Positions 58,496 to 64,000 of a DNA stretch of 64,000 nt are shown here, one piece after another. The stretch is from Myxococcota bacterium (GTDB lineage Bacteria; Myxococcota_A; UBA9160; SMWR01), in contig JBCCEW010000012.1 in the NCBI GenBank assembly GCA_039030075.1, forward strand, positions 1-64,000, written 5' to 3'. Each line of letters begins with the position of its first letter. Within the stretch, counting starts at the first letter, position 1. The notes beneath the pieces were generated by a model. That model made no database searches. It worked only from the letters and a program-made list of their open reading frames with translations, and was not told the origin of the DNA. The translations under genes were made by a program, and so were the position numbers.

Positions 58496-61215
58496 CCGGC
58501 CGCTCCACCGCGCGCAGCCGGGCCTTCGACCCGCCGCACCCGACACACCGTGTCGAACCAGTTCTGACCGCCGACCAGCGGGTTGGCCTGGATCGGCAGG
58601 GCGTCGTTGAGCGCGATGCCGTTTCCGGGCCCGCCGTTCGCCTTCGACCACCACAGACGACCCGAGACGTCGGCATCGGCGAGGGCGGCCGGGTCCATGC
58701 CGGCTGTCGCGGCGGCGGCCTTTCCGGAGCGGGCCTGGGCGACGGGTCCGTGCTCCCAGTGTCCGCCGTGGTGCGAGCACGCGATCACGCGCGGGTGCAT
58801 GCCGGGCGTGACGCGAACCTGGTTGCGCAGGGTGCCGACCGGCTCCGACTCACCGGCGCGGTAGACGTGACCCTGCGGGCGCAGAGTCGTGATCTCGATC
58901 CAGTCGCCGGTGGCCACGCCGAGCCGCTTGGCCACTTCCGGCGCGAGCAGCGCGTGGTTGGTGTGGACGATCTCGGCGGCGTGCTTCCAGTGCGACGACC
59001 GGCCCTGGGTATGCACGTTCCACTTGAAGGTGGTGAACACGAACTCGTCGTCGCCGAGGGTGTCGTGGCCCGGGACCCGCGCGTAGGCCGGGAGCTCCCG
59101 GGCATTGATGTCGTCGGCGGGGAGCCCGGTGGCCGCGGCGGCCAGCGGGAAGATCGGATCGCGGATCTCGATGGTGCGCGACGGCGTGTCGAAGCCCCGC
59201 ACGGCCTTGCCGTCGCGCAGGATGCCGATGCTCTTGCGCTTCGCGCCGTCGACAAGCTCGATGCGGCCCGTCGCTTCGTCGATCTCGGCGCCGGCGAGCT
59301 CTTCCTCGGAGAGCGGTCGCTCGTAGAGTTCGTAGTCGAGGGGGCGTTCCGGGTCCGTCCAGATCCCCTCGCGCTTCAGGGTGTCCCACGATACGGGCAG
59401 GTTGGCGTGCCAGTCTCGGTAGACGTCCTCGAGGTCTTCGAAGTCGAAGTAGTCCTCCATGCCGCCACCGATGCGACGCGCGAGGTCGCGCCAGATGATC
59501 TGGGCCGGACGCGCTTCGCCGAGCGGCGCTACGAGCGGCTGACGAATGCCGGTGTAGGGCCGTAGCGCGTAGCTGTTCGTCGCGTGCGCATCCCAGCGCT
59601 CGAGGCCGGTCGCATCGGGCAGGATCAGGTCGGCGAGCGCGGTGTGTTCCCCGTAGCCGATGTCGATGGCGACGTGGAAGGGGATCAGCGATTCGTCGAG
59701 CAGCACGTCGCGCGCGAGCTTCGCTTCCGGATACCCGTAGGCTGCACCGAGCACGTACGACATGTAGACGTCGACTTTCTGGCGTCCCTCGCGGATGTAG
59801 GGGTAGACGAGCTGTCCGACGCGCATCTTGTACCAGTGCCAGGAGAGCGGGTATTCACTCGGCGTGGCGAGCTCACCCTGGTAACGGTCACGCCAGGTCG
59901 CCGGGAAGCCCTCGACCCGTGCGCGCACCTCGGCCGGCAGCGCATCGTAGGCCGGCATCCCGGGCTTCCAGGCCGGCGGGCCGGGCGGCTTGGGGCCGGG
60001 GTGGCCGAGGCGCGGCAGGCCGTCCTGGCCGTAGCGCCCGCTCCAGGGGCGCCCCGAGCTCAAACAGAAGCCACCGGGCTGGCCGACGTTCCCGACGAGC
60101 ACGTCGAGCATGCGGATCGCGCGGTCGGCCTGGACGCCGTTGTAGTGCTTCGCCGAGCCCCGGTTCGAGAGCGTGCAGCAGGCCGGCGCCGCGCGGGCGA
60201 ACGCGATCGCCAGGCGTCGGATGTCGCCGGCGCGCACGCCGCTCTCGCGTTCCGCGAACTCGGGCGTGTACGGCGCGAGCAGCGCCGGGAGCTCCTCGAA
60301 GGGAAGGTTCGCCCAGCGGCGCCAGAACGTTTCGTTCGCGAGTCCTTCCGCCACGATCACCTGGGCCATCGCGAGCGCGATGGCGCCGTCGCTGGCGGGG
60401 GCCACCGGGAAGTACTCGTCGGAGACCGACGCCGTCGCCGAGGGGCGCACCTCGAAGGTGACGAGGCGCGCGCTGCGATCGACGCGAGCGTCCATCAGCC
60501 GCTTGCGTCCGAACTGACCGCCCTGGTGGGCTTCCATCAGGTTCGACCCGAAGTTCAGCACGAACTGGGTGTGTTCGAAGTCCTGACTCTCCCACTCGAA
60601 GTCGCGTCCGTAGAAGCTCATCAGAGGAGCGCGCCGGTTCGAGCTGCAGATTGCCCGCCGGTTGAGCCGGTGCGGCGTGCCGAAGGCGTGGGTGAAGCGC
60701 TTGCTGAAGCCCTGGGTCTTGTCGCGCCCGTAGTGGAAGACGAAACGCTCGGGGGTGCCGGCTTCGCGCAGCGGCCGCATGCGTTCGGCGATCTCCGAGA
60801 GGGCGTCGTCCCAGGACACCCGCTCCCAACGTCCCGAGCCTCGCGGTCCGACGCGACGCAGCGGGTAGAGCAGACGCTCGGGGTAGTAGGTGGCCGAGAT
60901 CAGCCCGTTCGCCTTCGAGCAGATGGTGCCCTGGCTGTTCGGATCGTTGGGGTTGCCCTCGATGAGGCGCACGCGACCGTCCTGCACCCAGCCGATCACA
61001 CCGCAATGGGTGGTGCAGCCGAAGCAGATCGTGGGGACCGCGCGCGCCCGGCGGTAGTCGAGCTTGGCTTCGCGCAGACGGGGCAATGCCTCCGGGTTCG
61101 GCGGCTCCGAGCTGGGCGCCGTCGCACAGGCAAGCAGGGAACCCCCGGCCGCGGCGGCGGTGAGCCCGGCGGAGAAGGCGAGGAAGTCACGACGCGAGAG
61201 GTTGGAATCGCTCAT
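58492..61215 (-). CDS. Tat-exported molybdopterin oxidoreductase (DMSO-reductase family)
   Basis: 907 aa. Twin-arginine signal SRRDFLAFSAG (7-17). The [4Fe-4S] motif is Cys64, 67, 71, 99. Mo-bis-MGD domain: Cys190 (RRAICSSN) is the likely metal ligand, as in PsrA/PhsA/NapA-type enzymes. C-terminal beta-barrel domain near 770-890. Such enzymes reduce or oxidise S, Se, As or N compounds in the periplasm. The start overlaps the ferredoxin stop (ATGA), and the stop overlaps TorD. The substrate cannot be read. Confidence 0.88.
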   Translation of the reverse strand: MSDSNLSRRDFLAFSAGLTAAAAGGSLLACATAPSSEPPNPEALPRLREAKLDYRRARAVPTICFGCTTHCGVIGWVQDGRVRLIEGNPNDPNSQGTICSKANGLISATYYPERLLYPLRRVGPRGSGRWERVSWDDALSEIAERMRPLREAGTPERFVFHYGRDKTQGFSKRFTHAFGTPHRLNRRAICSSNRRAPLMSFYGRDFEWESQDFEHTQFVLNFGSNLMEAHQGGQFGRKRLMDARVDRSARLVTFEVRPSATASVSDEYFPVAPASDGAIALAMAQVIVAEGLANETFWRRWANLPFEELPALLAPYTPEFAERESGVRAGDIRRLAIAFARAAPACCTLSNRGSAKHYNGVQADRAIRMLDVLVGNVGQPGGFCLSSGRPWSGRYGQDGLPRLGHPGPKPPGPPAWKPGMPAYDALPAEVRARVEGFPATWRDRYQGELATPSEYPLSWHWYKMRVGQLVYPYIREGRQKVDVYMSYVLGAAYGYPEAKLARDVLLDESLIPFHVAIDIGYGEHTALADLILPDATGLERWDAHATNSYALRPYTGIRQPLVAPLGEARPAQIIWRDLARRIGGGMEDYFDFEDLEDVYRDWHANLPVSWDTLKREGIWTDPERPLDYELYERPLSEEELAGAEIDEATGRIELVDGAKRKSIGILRDGKAVRGFDTPSRTIEIRDPIFPLAAAATGLPADDINARELPAYARVPGHDTLGDDEFVFTTFKWNVHTQGRSSHWKHAAEIVHTNHALLAPEVAKRLGVATGDWIEITTLRPQGHVYRAGESEPVGTLRNQVRVTPGMHPRVIACSHHGGHWEHGPVAQARSGKAAAATAGMDPAALADADVSGRLWWSKANGGPGNGIALNDALPIQANPLVGGQNWFDTVCRVRRVEGPAARGGAAG

Positions 61216-61709
61216 CGCTGTTCGTAGATCGGGTCTTCGTCGCGCGGGTCGAGGGCGGCGCCGCGGTGGAGCGCGTTCTCCATCCAGGCTTCGAGGCCGC
61301 GGTACACCACGTTCTGCTTCAGGTCGTCGGCGTCCGGACCTTGCAGCGTCTCGAGGTCGGCGTTCGCGACGGGAGAGCCCGGATCCGCACGGTCGCCGAA
61401 GACGATTGCGTCGGTGGGACAGGCGCGGACACAGGCCGGGTCGAGACCGGCGCTGCGGCTCTCGGCGTCGTCCCCGCAGAGCCGCTCGGAGAACACGGGA
61501 AGGAAGGCGTAGGTGGTTCCTTCGGGTCGCGGCAGCCAGCGCACGCGCAGCGGGAACTCGCCGAGCGGGACGTCGTGGGCGGTCTTGCACGCCACGCTGC
61601 ACGCGTGACAGCCGATGCAGCGACGCAGGTCGACGGCGAAGCCGGGGTCGCGGGGTTCGTTCGGAGTGCGTTGGCGAAGGTCTTCGCCGGGGGCGGCGCG
61701 TTGGGACAA
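61212..61709 (-). CDS. Short 4Fe-4S ferredoxin subunit (PsrB/DmsB-like)
   Basis: 165 aa, TTG start with AGGAAGAAG upstream. First motif C31-IGC34-HAC37-SVAC41; second group C78 and AC93-VRAC97-P. Only seven Cys are present, versus 16 in a four-cluster DmsB/PsrB, so it holds fewer clusters. It transfers electrons to the catalytic subunit encoded next (4-bp overlap). No NrfD/DmsC membrane anchor is encoded in this operon. Confidence 0.82.
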   Translation of the reverse strand: MSQRAAPGEDLRQRTPNEPRDPGFAVDLRRCIGCHACSVACKTAHDVPLGEFPLRVRWLPRPEGTTYAFLPVFSERLCGDDAESRSAGLDPACVRACPTDAIVFGDRADPGSPVANADLETLQGPDADDLKQNVVYRGLEAWMENALHRGAALDPRDEDPIYEQR

Positions 61710-61928
61710 GGACTTCTTCCTGGCGCCAGGCGCACCAGGGAAGCCCGTGCGTCAGGCGCTCGTCTGCCCGTCGGCGCCGGAACCTCCGGCGCTCGTGCGG
61801 CGTCAGCGATGGACGAACATGCGGGCCATGGAGCGCGAAAGGTACACGAATCAGGGCGTTGCGGAAGCGCGCCGCACGGCCCGAGCGGTTCCGCTTTACA
61901 ACCGCTCCCGGGCTCCTAGGGTCGGTCG

Positions 61929-62447
61929 ATGTTGCCCGCTCCGCCCCAACCGCTTCCCCCCGGATTCGAGGCCCACGCCTTCGACGCTTCGTTCGAGATC
62001 CGCGTGCCGCGCGAGCAGGTGTGGGAATGGCTCGAGACTCCGGCGACCTTCACCGACGGCCAGGTGTGGCCCTTTCGCGTCGAGTTCCTGAGTCGCGAGC
62101 CGGGGGAGCCGGTGGGCTTTCACGAGGGAGGCCTCAACGCCCATCATGGGCCGGCGATGAGCTTCGTCGGCATCCTGACCGAGATTCGTGAAGGCGCGTA
62201 CCGAGACCTCCGGTACTTCTACGGCAGCTACGTGCTGAGCCTGCGCTGGATCCGTCCGACCCGGCTCGAGTTCTGGGTGGAGGACGCATCGGAAGGCGCG
62301 ACCCAGGTCCGCTTGCGGGTCGAGAGCCAGGTACGGCGCGGCGGCGCGGGCGCATGGAGCTGGCTGCAAAAGCGCTTCTGGGGTCGCTTTCCGCGCTGGA
62401 TGTCGAAGTCGCTCCGGGGCACCGCGTCGGAGCTGCGCACCGCATGA
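61929..62447 (+). CDS. SRPBCC/START-like ligand-binding protein
   Basis: 172 aa. Pattern 'FDASFEIRVPREQVWEWLETPATFT' near 19-43 and a C-terminal amphipathic helix mark the polyketide-cyclase/SRPBCC helix-grip fold, a hydrophobic-ligand pocket. No catalytic residues are assigned. Its stop overlaps the ATG of the FAD protein (ATGA), so they are made together, suggesting a shared pathway on a lipophilic compound. Confidence 0.75.
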   Translation: MLPAPPQPLPPGFEAHAFDASFEIRVPREQVWEWLETPATFTDGQVWPFRVEFLSREPGEPVGFHEGGLNAHHGPAMSFVGILTEIREGAYRDLRYFYGSYVLSLRWIRPTRLEFWVEDASEGATQVRLRVESQVRRGGAGAWSWLQKRFWGRFPRWMSKSLRGTASELRTA

Positions 62448-63424
62448 CGAGCCGCATCGGCATCGTCGGCGCGGGCATCGCGGGGCTCGCGGCGGCGCAG
62501 GCACTCACCGCGCAGGGCGTTTCCGTGCAGGTGTTCGACAAGGCGCGCGGTGCCGGCGGAAGACTCTCGACGCGCCGATCCGAGCACGGCGCCTTCGATC
62601 ACGGTGCCCAGTACTTCACCTGTCGCGATCCCCGCTTCGAACGTGTGCTCCGGTCCTGGCTCGAGCAGGGCGCAGTGCGGCGTTGGAACGCCTCGCTCGT
62701 CAGCGTGAAGGCAGGGGCGCGACAGCCCGAGCCGGCTCCGTCCGAGCGCTTCGTCGGGGTTCCGGGCATGAGCGCCGTCGGGCGCGCGTTGGCCGACGGG
62801 CTCGACGTGTCTTTGCGACGGCGCGCCGTACGCGTGGAACCGGAGGAGAGCACCTGGCGGGTCGCCTTCGAGGAGGGAGAGGACGCGGGACCCTTCGACG
62901 CCGTGCTGGTGGCGACGCCTGCGCCCCAGGCGGTTCCGCTCCTCGCCGCGTGTCCGGCCCTCGCCGCGGAAGTCGAGCGGGTCACGATGGAGCCATGTCA
63001 CGCGGCCATGGTCACGTTCGCCACGCCGCTCGACGTCGCCTTCGATGGAGCGTTCGTCGAGGGGTCGCCCCTCGCCTGGATCGCCCGCAACGGCAGCAAG
63101 CCCGAGCGGGCGGTGCCCGACACCTGGGTGTTGCACACGATGCCGGCCTGGAGCGAAGCGCATCTCGAAGCGGAGGCATCGCAGCTGGAGACGGACGTGC
63201 TCGAGGCCCTCGCGGAGGCACTGGGCGCGGCGCTCCCGCCAGTCGTGCACGTGCAGGTGCATCGCTGGCTCTATGCGCGCACGCGCCAGGCTTTGGGGAA
63301 GCCGTGGCTGTGGGAGCCCGACGCCGGCCTGGGCGCCTGCGGCGACTGGACCTACGGCGGCCGCGTCGAGAACGCCTACCTGAGTGGGCTCGAGCTGGCG
63401 ACCGAGATTCTCGGGGCTTCCTGA
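62444..63424 (+). CDS. FAD-dependent amine-oxidase/renalase-like protein
   Basis: 326 aa. GAGIAGLAAA (9-18) and DKARGAGGRLSTRR (31-44) with the following 'FDHGAQYFT' are typical of the renalase-type NAD(P)/FAD oxidoreductases; a C-terminal 'GDWTYGGRVENAYLSGL' closes the FAD site. These bind FAD and a second pyridine nucleotide. Translationally coupled to the SRPBCC gene. Confidence 0.85.
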   Translation: MTSRIGIVGAGIAGLAAAQALTAQGVSVQVFDKARGAGGRLSTRRSEHGAFDHGAQYFTCRDPRFERVLRSWLEQGAVRRWNASLVSVKAGARQPEPAPSERFVGVPGMSAVGRALADGLDVSLRRRAVRVEPEESTWRVAFEEGEDAGPFDAVLVATPAPQAVPLLAACPALAAEVERVTMEPCHAAMVTFATPLDVAFDGAFVEGSPLAWIARNGSKPERAVPDTWVLHTMPAWSEAHLEAEASQLETDVLEALAEALGAALPPVVHVQVHRWLYARTRQALGKPWLWEPDAGLGACGDWTYGGRVENAYLSGLELATEILGAS

Positions 63425-63457
63425 GGGACGCCGCGCAAGTCGCGTTACCCTCGCGCG

Positions 63458-64000
63458 ATGCCCGAACCGCGGCCTGCAGTTCCCGCACCCGCGGCCACCG
63501 TCATGATCGTTCGCGACGGCACGGACGGCGTCGAAGTCTTCATGCTCGAACGCAACCCGAGCGCCGACTTCGGCGGACTCTACGTGTTCCCGGGCGGGAA
63601 GCTCGATGAGGCCGACGCCGCCTCCGCCCTCGCGGCGCGCTGCCACGGGTTCGGTGCAGCCGAGGCGAACCGCACCCTCGGGTTCGAGCGCGACGCGCTC
63701 GCCTTCTGGGTGGCGGCGATCCGGGAGTGCTTCGAGGAGGCGGGCATCCTGTTGGCGCGGGGGCCCGAGGGCGACATCCTGCCGCTCACCCGTCCCGAGC
63801 GACGCGAGCGCTTCGCGGGCTATCGCAAGCGCTTGAACGCGCGCGATGCCGGGGTCTTCGAGGCGATGTGCGAGGACGAATCGCTGACGCTGGGGACGGA
63901 TTCCCTCGCCTATGTGGCCCACTGGGTCACGCCGAAGGTCGTTCCCCGGCGCTACGACACGCGTTTCTTCGTGGCGCGCGCACCGGCCGACCAGCACGCG
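63458..64000 (+). CDS. NUDIX hydrolase, NUDT19-like, truncated by window end
   Basis: At least 181 codons read open to the last base. The Nudix box is split: GGKLDE (46-51) and RECFEEAGI (89-97) are separated by a ~38-residue insertion, as in NUDT19/RP2-type acyl-CoA diphosphatases. 'FMLERNPSADFGGLYVFPGG' precedes it. It would hydrolyse CoA or another nucleoside-diphosphate derivative. The C-terminus lies outside the window. Confidence 0.85.
   Translation, partial: MPEPRPAVPAPAATVMIVRDGTDGVEVFMLERNPSADFGGLYVFPGGKLDEADAASALAARCHGFGAAEANRTLGFERDALAFWVAAIRECFEEAGILLARGPEGDILPLTRPERRERFAGYRKRLNARDAGVFEAMCEDESLTLGTDSLAYVAHWVTPKVVPRRYDTRFFVARAPADQHA

Overview
The window is a continuous stretch of high-GC, densely coding chromosome: about 57 protein genes on both strands, many joined by 4-bp ATGA/GTGA overlaps, and no rRNA, tRNA, CRISPR array or recognisable IS element. 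The content suggests an aerobic, metabolically broad bacterium of a soil or marine 'deltaproteobacterial' type (Myxococcota or Binatota-like). The signs are many SDR dehydrogenases, acyl-CoA dehydrogenases, flavin/F420-type LLM oxidoreductases, ferritin-like PF10118 proteins, a PF13469-type sulfotransferase and an amidohydrolase. No marker gene fixes the phylum, so the placement is an inference.

Layout. 0.6-5.8 kb: a minus-strand operon (SDR, aromatic-ring FAD monooxygenase, extradiol-type VOC dioxygenase, FAH-family hydrolase) that looks like a meta-cleavage module, read from a good sigma70-type promoter and divergent from a TetR gene. 5.9-20.1 kb: LLM oxidoreductases, SDRs, glucokinase, an FHA-membrane protein coupled to a DegP-like protease, a secreted propeller-like protein, a double SnoaL protein, a sulfotransferase, an HsaA-like flavoprotein and a crotonase. 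20.4-30.6 kb: an amidohydrolase, a secreted protein with a C-terminal sorting-type tail, VOC and SDR enzymes, a putative 2OG-Fe(II) oxygenase coupled to a PF10118 protein, TauE/SafE exporter, Nei glycosylase, a BKACE-type enzyme and an ACT-like protein.

30.7-39.3 kb is the most unusual part. It holds a patatin, a fusion of a degenerate class-II amidotransferase domain with a transglutaminase, the proteasome-like Ntn hydrolase Anbu, a 1115-residue transglutaminase/DUF2126 (putative amidoligase) protein translationally coupled to Anbu, and a ParA-like ATPase. Together these resemble the known Anbu/amidoligase neighbourhoods, in which a peptide-like product is thought to be made and cleaved. Here the ATP-grasp and alpha-E partners are missing locally, and the amidotransferase domain has lost its key residues.

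39.3-51.4 kb: a secreted DUF3604 protein, SDR, AtoE-type transporter and acyl-CoA dehydrogenases; a TetR/PF10118/alcohol dehydrogenase operon with a palindromic operator; cobalt-type nitrile hydratase beta and alpha genes separated by ~20-bp repeats; and a multi-RidA-domain protein. 51.4-57.8 kb: a secreted beta-helix protein, a protein combining a CxxCH site, TolB-like blades and TPRs, a membrane protein, an acyl-CoA dehydrogenase, and a small predicted lipoprotein carrying an acyl-carrier-protein-like domain without the phosphopantetheine serine. 57.9-61.7 kb: a coupled ferredoxin / Tat-exported molybdopterin oxidoreductase / TorD chaperone operon. 61.9-64 kb: an SRPBCC protein coupled to a renalase-like FAD protein, then a NUDIX gene cut by the window end.

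Protein family names were assigned by reading motifs and recalling families; no database search was run. The first ~560 bases hold no gene I can support and include a G-tract typical of a contig edge.
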